Assembly (NCBI GenBank): GCA_937925925.1
Contig: CALANA010000008.1
Location: 1 to 43,740, forward strand
Source of the DNA: an uncultured Chloroflexales bacterium
Lineage (GTDB): Bacteria; Chloroflexota; Chloroflexia; Chloroflexales; Chloroflexaceae
Length of the DNA: 43,740 nucleotides
Direction: 5' to 3'
Below the pieces are notes generated by a model that searched no databases, had not been told where the DNA came from, and saw only the letters and a list, made by a program, of their open reading frames with translations. Made by a program: the position numbers and the translations under genes. Of the stretch, positions 33,773 through 41,805 are shown piece by piece; within the stretch, counting starts at the first letter, position 1; each line of letters opens with the position of its first letter.

Positions 33773-35620
33773 CTATATTAAGAATTGATAGGGTGTTGGT
33801 AAAGCATGCGGGAACAGCCGCCACCAGCGGCGGGGGGTGAAATTGGGGGCGATGAGGAAGGTGTCGTCGGCGAGGTAGGCACGCAGCCAGAGTTCGAGGG
33901 TCAGGGTGAGCCACAGTTTGGGGCCGTAGCGCGGCCAGAGGCTGTGTTTGCCATGCAGCCAGGCCTGGATCGTGTCGGGCCGCAGAATGTCACGCGTTTG
34001 CGCCTGCGGATCGAGCAGCACAGTTGCCACCAGATCGCCCAGTGCGCCACGCCACCATGCCTGTACCGGTGTTTGCATGCCGCTTTTGGGGCGGGTAATA
34101 ATCGTTGAGGGCAAGAGGTCGTGGGCCGTCTGTTTGAGGATCCACTTCTCCCTGATGCCTGCCAGCTTGAACCGGGCCGGGATGGCAAATGAGTAGGCTA
34201 CAATCGCCGGGTCAAACAGCGGCGAGCGGCCCTCAATGCCACAGGCCGAGGTCAGGGCCTGCACTTTGGACAGGATATGATGGGCACCTTTGGTGCGCAC
34301 ATTTGTCAGCAACAGGCGGTTCAGATAGGTGGACATAGCCGGCGATTCCAGGTAGGGCTGGACAAGCGCTTCCAGCGGTGGTGCTGACCGCAAGGCGTCA
34401 TGCACAGACGGCTGTAACAGCGTGGGCAGATCCTCGTAGCATTTACGGTACGATTGCAGATAGGCACGGGCACGTTCATAGGGATTGGCATGCGGGTGCT
34501 GCAATTCAAAGAGCAGCATAGGCAGATTTTTCGGGCCGCCAAAGCAGGGATCGCCACCCTCACCGTTCAGGGTGACGCGAAAGCCATCGGCGGCGGCTTG
34601 CCGCGCCATCAGCAGATTGGGCGCAGTCAGCGGGTCGCCGACCGGACAATCGAGATAGCCCATGGCTTCCACCAGGTGGCGTATCACCTGCGGCCCGTTG
34701 TAGGTCAGGACGCGGTGGCGCGTGCCACAGTGGGCCGCCACCAGTCCAGCATACGCCAGTTCGTTCGGCAGATCGGCCCCAAAGTTGAGGGCATAGGTGG
34801 TGACCGGCTGATCGTGCAAACGGGCGGCCAGAGCCGTTACCAGGCTGCTGTCAATACCGCCCGACAGGAACACTGCCACGGGTTGCTGCGGCGGCAGGCA
34901 GTCCTGCACAGCCGCTTCCAGCAACTGGCGCAGCCGATCCCGATAGACATGCGGTGGATCATCGGGGTGGCATGGTTGTTCGCGGATGGGCCAGTAGTCG
35001 ATTGTGGTGGGTACGGCAGACAGGCGGAGTTGCACGCACTGGCCTGGTAGCACCTCGAACACGCCATCTAGCAACGTCTCGGTTCCGGGCAGGTAGGCAA
35101 AGGTCAGATAGGTACGCACAGCGGCCAGGTTGACCCGTGCGGCCAGTCGCGGCCAGCGCCGCAGGGCACGCAGGGACGAGGCGGCCATCCAGCCTCCTTC
35201 CGCCTGAGCGTAGAACAGGGTGCGCATACCCACCGGGTCACGCACCAGAGTCAGGCTGGTGCCATCCCAGATCGCCAGCGCAACCATGCCGCGCAGTCGG
35301 GCCAGGCCGTCGTAGCCCGCCTGGGCATAGAGGTGCAGCAGCACCTCGCCATCGGCGCAGTCGGCCGGCAGGTGGTACCCGTCACGTGCCAGGTCGGCCA
35401 GGAGTGCCGCCCGGTTGAATAGCGTGACTTGACCGATGCCCACGAGCTGCAGGCCATCGGGTTGGCGGCGCACGACATATGGCCCGGCGGCAATATGGGG
35501 CTGTGCGTCCGACAGGGTGCCCAGGGCACAGGCTACATCGTGGTAGACCACCTGTCCACCGAGCTGCCGCAGGTCGTGATCGGGCTGGTCAGGATGTACT
35601 ACGGCACAAAAACGAGTCAT
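33773..35620 (-). CDS. Asparagine-synthetase-like ATP-dependent amide-forming enzyme without Cys2
   Basis: 615 residues. The N-terminal half has the Ntn glutaminase fold (LRGMVALAIWD, RDPVGMRTLFYA) but the chain begins MTRFCAVV, lacking the Cys2 nucleophile of class-II glutaminases; C5 is the only cysteine near. The C-terminal half is a PP-loop synthetase with FLSGGIDSSLV (ATP pyrophosphatase motif), LNGEGGDPCFGG and KSGMQTPVQAW. In asparagine synthetase the last region reads GEGADELFGG, so the acidic E is replaced here. Loss of glutaminase occurs in lasso-peptide cyclases and beta-lactam synthetases, which join a substrate carboxylate to an amine. No lasso precursor or protease is nearby. 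It is the last gene of a four-gene operon, 3 bp after the acidic-tail protein. Confidence 0.88.
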   Translation of the reverse strand: MTRFCAVVHPDQPDHDLRQLGGQVVYHDVACALGTLSDAQPHIAAGPYVVRRQPDGLQLVGIGQVTLFNRAALLADLARDGYHLPADCADGEVLLHLYAQAGYDGLARLRGMVALAIWDGTSLTLVRDPVGMRTLFYAQAEGGWMAASSLRALRRWPRLAARVNLAAVRTYLTFAYLPGTETLLDGVFEVLPGQCVQLRLSAVPTTIDYWPIREQPCHPDDPPHVYRDRLRQLLEAAVQDCLPPQQPVAVFLSGGIDSSLVTALAARLHDQPVTTYALNFGADLPNELAYAGLVAAHCGTRHRVLTYNGPQVIRHLVEAMGYLDCPVGDPLTAPNLLMARQAAADGFRVTLNGEGGDPCFGGPKNLPMLLFELQHPHANPYERARAYLQSYRKCYEDLPTLLQPSVHDALRSAPPLEALVQPYLESPAMSTYLNRLLLTNVRTKGAHHILSKVQALTSACGIEGRSPLFDPAIVAYSFAIPARFKLAGIREKWILKQTAHDLLPSTIITRPKSGMQTPVQAWWRGALGDLVATVLLDPQAQTRDILRPDTIQAWLHGKHSLWPRYGPKLWLTLTLELWLRAYLADDTFLIAPNFTPRRWWRLFPHALPTPYQFLI

Positions 35621-35623
35621 CGG

Positions 35624-36265
35624 CTAACCAGAATCACTATCGCCACCCCAATCATCGCCAGCATCATCGCCCCAATCAGCTTCATCTGCGTCCCACTTTT
35701 CGCCCTCGTCATCTGCATCGCCTTCTTCGCCCTCGTCGCCTTCTTCGTCGTTCTCAGAGAAGCTGGTTTCGCTTGAACTGCTATCGTCCCAACCACCACC
35801 ACTATCGCCACCCCCCCCTCCATCGCCGCCGCTACTGCTGGCCTGGCGCATCTGTTCGCGTAGCGCCTCTTCTTCCATCGCCGAAAGGCTATCTGGGGGC
35901 CAGACAATGCTGCCCAGCAGCATACCCGCTCCGATACCGGCCAGTATCATGCCCACCCGCCCGCCGAACGACGACTGATTGACGGTGACAACCCGTCCGC
36001 CGCCGCTCCAGGCGGTGCGGCCATAGCCCTGTTCGCGGCCATAGATCACGGCTCCATTACTGAAGCTGCGCTTGATGATGGTTTCACTCAGAACCTCGTC
36101 AACGCCGCTATAGCCCTGATTGTCCTGCCATTCGATACGGCCATCGGGCAATCGCCGCCGCCATTCATAGTGTCCGTCGCTAAAGGTACGCCGCACACTG
36201 TTATCGGCCAGGAGTTCATCCTGATAGGTAATGATGCGTGGTCCACTGGTCATACGCTCGTTCAT
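35624..36265 (-). CDS. Single-pass membrane protein with an Asp/Glu/Gly-rich tail, unknown function
   Basis: 213 residues from ATG 36265 (a TTG at 36280 is an alternative). The N-terminal third has short repeated strands (RTFSDGHYEWRRRLPDGRIEW, then KRSFSNGAVIYGRE) like a small beta sheet. One hydrophobic segment (about 105-122, GMILAGIGAGMLLGSIVW) is followed by a tail of about 75 residues made almost only of Ser, Gly, Asp, Glu and Trp (for example EEGDADDEGEKWDADEADWG). It lies between the 317-residue paralogue (19 bp away) and the asparagine-synthetase-like gene (3 bp away). The tail could be the substrate of that enzyme; this is an idea, not a result. Confidence 0.75.
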   Translation of the reverse strand: MNERMTSGPRIITYQDELLADNSVRRTFSDGHYEWRRRLPDGRIEWQDNQGYSGVDEVLSETIIKRSFSNGAVIYGREQGYGRTAWSGGGRVVTVNQSSFGGRVGMILAGIGAGMLLGSIVWPPDSLSAMEEEALREQMRQASSSGGDGGGGGDSGGGWDDSSSSETSFSENDEEGDEGEEGDADDEGEKWDADEADWGDDAGDDWGGDSDSG

Positions 36266-36284
36266 CCCCTTTCCGCGCAATAGG

Positions 36285-37238
36285 CTATCGATCCGGCCAG
36301 GTCATAAAGCCAATCGTGCGCTCGCGCCGCAGGTCAAAGGTCGTGCGGATGGGCACCGGTGCCCCAATGATGATGCGGCGCAGGGCGCGTAACAGATGTG
36401 CCGGGCGTACCGCCGCGATTTCGGCGCTCCATCCCTGCTGCAACCAGGTTTGTTCTCTGGTTGGCAACCCACGGAACTCGATTCCGGGCGGTATGGACGA
36501 GATTTGTTCGCGGATAGCAAACAAATGCAGGCGTTGGGCGTGAATCGGTCGCAGCCCGATGCTGCGGATCGGAATATCAGCCGGTGCGTCCAGGCGTTGC
36601 AGGAGACCTTTCATCAGCGCCAGGCCGGATCGGCTGGCATCGTGCAGCACCAGGATGCGTGCTGCGTCAGCGTGGGTGAGCATCTGTTTCAGCACGCCCG
36701 GTAGCGGGGTAGCAGTGGTCATGTCCAGTATCAGACAGCGTGCCTCCATATGCACCAGGTTTGCCAGCAGCATCTGCGCGATGGCCGTATGCTGACAGAC
36801 GAGCAGGCGCGGCAGGCCATAATCGAACAGATCCGGTGCTGTGGCGGCGGTAGCCAGGGGCACAGTTCGGTCTGGAGGTAGCAATCGGTGCGGATTGAAC
36901 ACCTGGGTGCGATAGGCCTGCAGCGCCGCCTGAAAATCGGCCCATTCCAGCGGTACCGGGCGTGTTGCGGGCCACCATCGCGTCAGATAGCAGGTACCGG
37001 TCGTCAAGGCCGTACCGGTCGCCAGCAGCGAGGCCAGACGCGGGTGGTGGCGGGCCAGCAGCAGCGGCACGCTGGCGACCAACCCGCCGCCAGCCAGAAT
37101 GGTAGCCGGATGCGGGAGCGGACGCAGCACGCGGCAGACTTCGTAGTAGAGCTGGCGCTCGGTGTACCACGGCTGTCCGGCGGCGGTCAGGCGTGCGAGC
37201 GCCTGCTCCAGGGCATAGCTGAGGTGTGGCATTAGCAT
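36285..37238 (-). CDS. Membrane protein of unknown function, paralogue of the upstream gene
   Basis: 317 residues. The ATG at 37238 is chosen because it overlaps the stop of the preceding gene (TAATG) with GGGAGG just upstream; the longer frame to 37469 would lie inside that gene. Order: an N-terminal segment YTERQLYYEVCRVL like the winged helix of TopoVI-A/Spo11-type or related DNA-binding proteins, a hydrophobic pair of segments (about 45-95), then LLVCQHTAIAQMLLANLV, ILVLHDASRSGLALMKGLL and GLPTREQTWLQQGW, ending IGFMTWPDR. The VLHDAS-x-x-GL strand-turn resembles a Toprim DxD turn with the second Asp missing. Each of these blocks has a counterpart in the upstream gene. Confidence 0.8.
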   Translation of the reverse strand: MLMPHLSYALEQALARLTAAGQPWYTERQLYYEVCRVLRPLPHPATILAGGGLVASVPLLLARHHPRLASLLATGTALTTGTCYLTRWWPATRPVPLEWADFQAALQAYRTQVFNPHRLLPPDRTVPLATAATAPDLFDYGLPRLLVCQHTAIAQMLLANLVHMEARCLILDMTTATPLPGVLKQMLTHADAARILVLHDASRSGLALMKGLLQRLDAPADIPIRSIGLRPIHAQRLHLFAIREQISSIPPGIEFRGLPTREQTWLQQGWSAEIAAVRPAHLLRALRRIIIGAPVPIRTTFDLRRERTIGFMTWPDR

Positions 37239-38464
37239 TAGCCTCCCGGCCAGCTCATAAACCCAACCGCACGGGCGTAGGTCTGGGCTTGCTGCTCGGC
37301 ATCTACCACGGGTGCCGCACGGGGTATGTCCACCCTGGCCGGTCGGGAAGCCACGGCTGGCCGTCGGGCTGGTGCCGGGCAGTGCTGCCGGGCCGCCCGC
37401 GCTACCATCCGGATCAACTTGCCAGGGGTGAGCGCTACGAGCGGGACATACCACCCCTCTGCCAGCCACTCAAATTCCGCTGTGGTAAGCGAGCGCTGGA
37501 TGGTATCCTCCGAAAGTGGCGGCGATGCAGTGGGGGCCACGTGTGTTTTGAGCTGCTTCATCTGCGCATTAGAGAGTTTTTTGCGCAACTTCAGCATCTT
37601 CCCGGCCATTGCATCGGCAAGTTTTATTCCCACATCAATGACGTGCTGGTCTGCCGGGAGCTGGAGCGCATTGATGACGATGTGCGGCAGCAACCAGCCA
37701 GTCGGGCTGGCGTCGTGGAGTACCAGGACAGGCAGAGTGGGCTGAGAGCGCAGCCGATCCAGCGCCGCCTGCTGGGTGGTGCTGAAGGGTTCTTTGAATG
37801 GCAGCAGTGCCAGTCCCAGCCGCGCCGGGACGCGATTCGCCTGGAGAAAGTTGAGGATGTCGCGCTGGGCACATACCAGGGCACCGCGCATACGCGAGGC
37901 AGGCGGACTATCAGGCAAGTGTGCCAGCAGATCGGGCCGGATCAACCGTTCCAGCTCTCCTGGGTAGATCTCCTCCCAGCGTCTAAGAACGTCGCGCTCA
38001 AATTCGGGCAGACTCGGTATAGGAGCGATGTCACCACGCGACCTCAGATACGATACGAATATGGCGATGGACATGCCGATAATAAACACAAATACTATTA
38101 TGGGAATACGAATGATTTCGGTGAATTGTCTGCTGACGGATGTAAATACCATTTGTAAGAGTGGTCCGATGACGCAAATAGATAGTAACATAATAGGAAT
38201 AATCAGGCTGAAGCCTCTCCATACTGAGAAAGGTTTGGCAAGCTCCGTCAGGTGCTTCCGGTTCATCTGGTAACGAAGTTGATCCACCGTAAAGTAGAGC
38301 GTACCTTGCTGACCAAGCTGATCGAGGCGGCGGCGAAAGGCCAGGTCGTGTAGTTTGAGCTTATTTCGCTTCGGCTCCAGTGCAAACTGCTTGTGGCATT
38401 TGGAACATGTATAGTTGGAGCGTTCCCTATACTTGAGATCCGCACCACAATGTGGACACTTCAT
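37238..38464 (-). CDS. Zinc-ribbon membrane protein, paralogue of the downstream gene, unknown function
   Basis: 408 residues, first gene of the four-gene operon. A zinc ribbon opens it (C3, C6, C20, C23: CPHC and CSKC). Then FTVDQLRYQMNRKHL, two or three membrane helices (about 85-112 and 122-142), and a cytoplasmic-type domain with ALVCAQRDILNFLQANRV, VLVLHDASPTGWLLPHIVINAL, SLTTAEFEWLAEGWYVPLVAL and a Pro/Arg-rich linker ending VGFMSWPGG. The shared blocks and their order with the next gene show a tandem duplication, with the ribbon gained or lost on one side. The likely start has AGGAG about 9-12 bases upstream. I do not recognise a named family. Confidence 0.82.
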   Translation of the reverse strand: MKCPHCGADLKYRERSNYTCSKCHKQFALEPKRNKLKLHDLAFRRRLDQLGQQGTLYFTVDQLRYQMNRKHLTELAKPFSVWRGFSLIIPIMLLSICVIGPLLQMVFTSVSRQFTEIIRIPIIVFVFIIGMSIAIFVSYLRSRGDIAPIPSLPEFERDVLRRWEEIYPGELERLIRPDLLAHLPDSPPASRMRGALVCAQRDILNFLQANRVPARLGLALLPFKEPFSTTQQAALDRLRSQPTLPVLVLHDASPTGWLLPHIVINALQLPADQHVIDVGIKLADAMAGKMLKLRKKLSNAQMKQLKTHVAPTASPPLSEDTIQRSLTTAEFEWLAEGWYVPLVALTPGKLIRMVARAARQHCPAPARRPAVASRPARVDIPRAAPVVDAEQQAQTYARAVGFMSWPGG

Positions 38465-38602
38465 ACATGCTACTCCTGTTGGTTGAACATGTGTTTAATC
38501 GGGCTATACGCACATCACCTGATGGTATCTCTACGTTCCTCTGCGTCCACAGCGATAAAAAAGTCTCGTCATAATAATACCAGATCTATCTCAGTTGTAA
38601 AC

Positions 38603-38892
38603 GGGCGTCCCGGCTAAAGCCGGGTCGCCCGTTCTGCACCCCCGGCTAAAGCCGGGACACCGGTTCTGCACCCCCCGGATGAAGCCGGGTCGCCCGTTCT
38701 GCACCCCCGGCTAAAGCCCGGACGAGCGTTCTGCCCCCCCTGGCTAAAGCCGGGTCGCCCGTTCTGCCCCCCCTGGCTAAAGCCGGGTCGCCCGTTCTGC
38801 ACCCCCCGGCTAAAGCCGGGTCGCCCGTTCTGCACCCCCCGGCTAAAGCCGGGTCGCTCGTTCTGCACCCCCCGGCTAAAGCCGGGACTCCG
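38603..38892. repeat. 33-bp tandem array of GTTCTGCACC-CCGGCTAAAGCCGG units
   Basis: Eight contiguous units of 32-33 bp start at 38631, 38663, 38696, 38728, 38761, 38794, 38827 and 38860, after a partial one from 38603. Each unit has the palindrome CCGGCTAAAGCCGG (or a near match) so the whole array can form a row of hairpins. Neighbouring units are nearly identical and there are no unique spacers, so it is not a CRISPR array. Nothing else is seen between 38465 and 38993. Confidence 0.9.
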
Positions 38893-38993
38893 GTTGTCGT
38901 TCCTCCATCCTCCGCATATTCAGTGTGTCTGACCACTAGTATTCGTTGCTAATGCACTGGCACTATTCCCCCTGCTGACTACCCATGATCGCC

Positions 38994-39956
38994 TCACTCA
39001 CTCAGGCGCGAGTTGAAGGCATTGGTCGCGACATCCTCCGGTGTGAGCCGGCCCGGTGTTACGTCACCGCGCTGCTGCATATACTCCAGCCAGAAGCGCA
39101 CATCGTCCAGCACCACCCTGCCATCGGGCTGAAAGCGATAATCGGGAATGTAGCGAGCCTCGATGCCGGTGTAACGGGCAATGATCGTGCGTGCCTCTTC
39201 GGGGTTGGCGGCGATCCAGTCAATGGCATCGGCAATGCCATCAACAAAAGCGCGGGCCGCCGCCGGATTATCAGCCGCCCAGTCGCGGTGCAGGAAGTGT
39301 GTGGTAAACTGCTTTTCCCCAAAGACATCGAAGGCAGTGAAGAGCAACCGAAACGTATCGGCGTAGGCCTGGCGAGCGTAGGCGGTATAGGGCTGCATCA
39401 GGCCAATCATATCCACCTGGCCGCGTTCCAGCGCCAGCGCCTGATGCTCGAAGGGCAGCAAGACAAAGGTGACCTCCTCCTCGGCCACGCCAGCTTGCTC
39501 CAGCGCCATCAGGATGGTGTAGTGAAATGAGGAATACCACAGGTTGACCGCCACCGTTTTGCCGCGCAGGTCGGCCAGGCTGTGAATAGCGCTGTCCGCT
39601 CGCACAAAGAATTCCTCCAGCGGCTGATCGCCAATCGCCGACTGGATGTCGCTGACGCCGACAACGGGGAGATCGCTGGCATTGGCGTTGATCAGCGCCG
39701 GCAGCGAAGCCAGGCCAGCCTCGGCGCTGCCGCTGGCAACCGCCTGAATAGCGGTCGGCCCACCCAGCGTGTCTCCGATGATGGTCACCTCCAGGCCGCG
39801 TTGGGCGAAGAAGCCCTGATCCAGGGCAACATATACCGGGTCGTAGACCTTAAAGTTAACATAACGGAGTGAAGAGCGAGCGGCGGGGGCGGCGGGTGTG
39901 CTGGTACAGGCAGTCAATATAAGCAGGCACACCAGCCAGTTCAGGTATGTACGCAT
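38994..39956 (-). CDS. ABC transporter substrate-binding lipoprotein, NMT1/SsuA/TauA type
   Basis: 320 residues. A lipoprotein signal (LNWLVCLLILTAC) anchors it outside the membrane. The fold is the NMT1/THI5-like group: YVNFKVYDPVYVALDQGFFA, VASGSAEAGLASLPALI, then DLRGKTVAVNLWYSSFHYTI. Members bind nitrate, alkanesulphonates, taurine or pyrimidine thiamine precursors; the sequence does not decide. It overlaps the permease gene by 16 bp, so the two are one transcript. No ATPase gene is in the window. Confidence 0.93.
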   Translation of the reverse strand: MRTYLNWLVCLLILTACTSTPAAPAARSSLRYVNFKVYDPVYVALDQGFFAQRGLEVTIIGDTLGGPTAIQAVASGSAEAGLASLPALINANASDLPVVGVSDIQSAIGDQPLEEFFVRADSAIHSLADLRGKTVAVNLWYSSFHYTILMALEQAGVAEEEVTFVLLPFEHQALALERGQVDMIGLMQPYTAYARQAYADTFRLLFTAFDVFGEKQFTTHFLHRDWAADNPAAARAFVDGIADAIDWIAANPEEARTIIARYTGIEARYIPDYRFQPDGRVVLDDVRFWLEYMQQRGDVTPGRLTPEDVATNAFNSRLSE

Positions 39957-40690
39957 AATTGCACCTCAACCATGCGCTGGACGCCTGCTAGCGCACTGTT
40001 CATAGCCAGACCAATCAGGGCGATCAAGATAATCACCGCATACATGGCTGGGAAGGCGAAGGTTTGGGAACTGACCAGGATGGCATAGCCCAGGCCAGCC
40101 GATGAACCGAGCATCTCGGCGGCGACCAGGCTGATCCAGCCGCTGCCCAGACCAATCCGCAGACCGGTGATGATCCCTGGCGTCGCCAGCGGCAGGATGA
40201 TCCAGGTCAGCATCGCGCGCCGTCCGGCACCGTCCAGGCGCGCCGCCTCGATCACAAACGGGTCAACCTGGCGCACGCTCTGCACTGTGGTAAGCAAAAT
40301 AGGCGGCCAGGCTGTCCACCAGATAACCATAGTCTTTGACCAGAGACCCACGCCCAGGATCAGGATCAGCAAGGGAAAGATCGTCAGCGCGGCCACCGGG
40401 CGCACTGCATCGACCACCGGCGTGACAATCAGCGCCAGCGGGCGATACTGGGTCATGGCAATACCGATACTCACGCCGCTGATCGCGGCCCAGAGAAAGC
40501 CCAGGCTAATGTGCTGGATACTCACCAGAGTATGGTGCCAGGCCTGGCCGCTCCATGCCAGGTACCACAATGCGGGCAGCACCCGCGAGAACGGAGGGAA
40601 CACCGGGGAGGCCAGCACCTGTGCTACCAGTTCCCATACTGCGGCGAGCAGACCAAAGCCGCTAAAACTGAGCCAGCGAATGTTGAGCAT
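39941..40690 (-). CDS. ABC transporter permease, SsuC/TauC type
   Basis: 249 residues with about six membrane helices. The cytoplasmic EAA loop that contacts the ATPase is visible as VIEAARLDGAGRRAMLTWIILPLATPGI. It is slightly shorter than typical SsuC. It works with the overlapping binding protein. The ATPase (SsuB/TauB type) expected beside it is missing, so either it is encoded elsewhere or a shared ATPase is used. The region upstream (40691-40956) shows no gene. Confidence 0.93.
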   Translation of the reverse strand: MLNIRWLSFSGFGLLAAVWELVAQVLASPVFPPFSRVLPALWYLAWSGQAWHHTLVSIQHISLGFLWAAISGVSIGIAMTQYRPLALIVTPVVDAVRPVAALTIFPLLILILGVGLWSKTMVIWWTAWPPILLTTVQSVRQVDPFVIEAARLDGAGRRAMLTWIILPLATPGIITGLRIGLGSGWISLVAAEMLGSSAGLGYAILVSSQTFAFPAMYAVIILIALIGLAMNSALAGVQRMVEVQLCVHT

Positions 40691-40956
40691 ACTCTGGTTG
40701 TTCGTCCTCTAGCATGGTATGTTACACGAGTTACGCGGTCGTGTGTGCCTGGACGTTGAAGCGTCGGGCGACGGCGGGACACAGGCCGGTGCGTTAGCCC
40801 GTGCAGGCGGGCTTCGTTCAGGAGCAGCCCACCCATTCACAGACCGGGCGATCCCACCGCGTATGTCCTCTCGTAAGGTAGGCTGATAGTTTTATCGTAT
40901 GCAGTATCAGTATAGCACAGGTTAATGTTCTTCGCGTTTTTCTTTTTTACGCTTGC

Positions 40957-40985
40957 TTGACAATCTGTCATAGGCGGACTACACT
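40957..40985 (+). promoter_or_regulatory. Strong sigma-70-type promoter with no gene directly downstream
   Basis: A perfect TTGACA at 40957-40962, a 17-base spacer and TACACT at 40980-40985. The next supported gene starts at 41806, with a terminator at 41538-41566 between, so this promoter could drive a non-coding transcript. Confidence 0.5.
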
Positions 40986-41182
40986 ATAGACGAGATAGCA
41001 CATGGTGCTACCAGAAAGATCCGATACGGTCTGGCATACATTACCCGGTTGCATTCATCTGCCAGCAGCGGTGTAACTGTATAGCAAGACGATTATCAAG
41101 CATGTGTCTGCGCTAAACATAGCGATCACGATGGTTGCCAGGGCAGATATAGCAGGACTAAATCCATTGTAAAAAACTGGAG

Positions 41183-41200
41183 TCCCGGCTAAAGCCGGCC
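41183..41200. repeat. Single copy of the CCGGCTAAAGCCGG palindrome
   Basis: CCCGGCTAAAGCCGGCC, the same palindrome that forms the core of the array at 38603-38892. It supports a dispersed REP family rather than a purely local duplication. Confidence 0.65.
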
Positions 41201-41392
41201 CGGAGCGCTCCCAGCGTCAAGCCTGGAATCCGCTGTCTAATTGGTATAGGCTTGCTATATAGCCGTCGGTGTCAGAGTTTCGTCGTCATTCAACGTACAA
41301 ATGTACATCTACAGTGAACATACTGTCTTATTGCATGGAACGTTATTCGCGTGTATGTTTTAGTATGGTTCCTGAGATACTGATCATCAGAT

Positions 41393-41566
41393 GGTTGCAC
41401 CATATGCTTCTTGAAGCAACCTCTTGCACCAGTGGCAGGAGGTGTTTTGGTAAACGCGATTATCACAACCAGATATGCGCCTGTTCTGAGTTACAGGGGG
41501 TGCCGCTTACCTGTCCCTCTGAAATATCTGCTCTACACCCCTATCCTTCGGATAGGGGCTTTTTTA
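41393..41566 (+). ncRNA. Candidate structured RNA or attenuating leader ending at a terminator
   Basis: Several alternative pairings compete. GGTTGC (41393-41398) pairs with GCAACC (41416-41421); ACCTCTTGC (41419-41427) pairs with GCAGGAGGT (41435-41443) and shares bases with the former. ACAGG (41493-41497) can pair with CCTGT at 41480 or at 41510. GGGGTG (41497-41502) can pair with CACCCC (41536-41541), part of the terminator stem. Such switching is typical of attenuators or riboswitches, but no known class was recognised and chance cannot be excluded. Confidence 0.3.
41538..41566 (+). terminator. Strong intrinsic terminator in a gene-free region
   Basis: A 9-bp perfect stem CCCCTATCC / GGATAGGGG with a TTC loop, followed by CTTTTTTA. 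It is oriented on the plus strand and no plus-strand gene ends nearby, so it must end an untranslated or very small transcript. Confidence 0.85.
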
Positions 41567-41805
41567 TGTTCAACACCAGGAATGCGATCCTGATTTGTCT
41601 GGTGAATGGCAGGGGCAATACATACCCCTATTTTCCGGGAACCCTGACTGTTTGTATAGTACTGACGCTCGCTTTGCAATCAATCCCTTTGTCACCTGGT
41701 TTATGATATGAAGAAACGCCTGCTCGCAGCTCATACCGATCATTCGTCATGTGTGTTGCCCAACAGCTATTTGAAGCGGATTCAAAACACAGAGGAGGAT
41801 TCGTG

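Noticed and set aside
33773..35620. Lasso peptide cluster
   Set aside because: The synthetase resembles a cyclase in lacking Cys2, but no precursor peptide, RRE domain or transglutaminase-like protease was found near it.
37239..37469. N-terminal extension of the 317-residue protein
   Set aside because: It lies inside the coding sequence of the upstream gene, has atypical composition, and a TAATG junction with GGGAGG gives a better start at 37238.
38603..38892. CRISPR array
   Set aside because: Units are contiguous and near-identical along their whole length; there are no unique spacers and no cas genes.
38614..38936. Minus-strand reading frames encoding RPGFSRG-type or DPALAGG-type repeats
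   Set aside because: They are translations of the 33-bp tandem array in several frames at once, with no ribosome site.
41269..41706. A 145-residue plus-strand frame, and a 60-residue frame at 41411-41593
   Set aside because: Both run through the intrinsic terminator at 41538-41566, have no recognisable motif and lack a good start.
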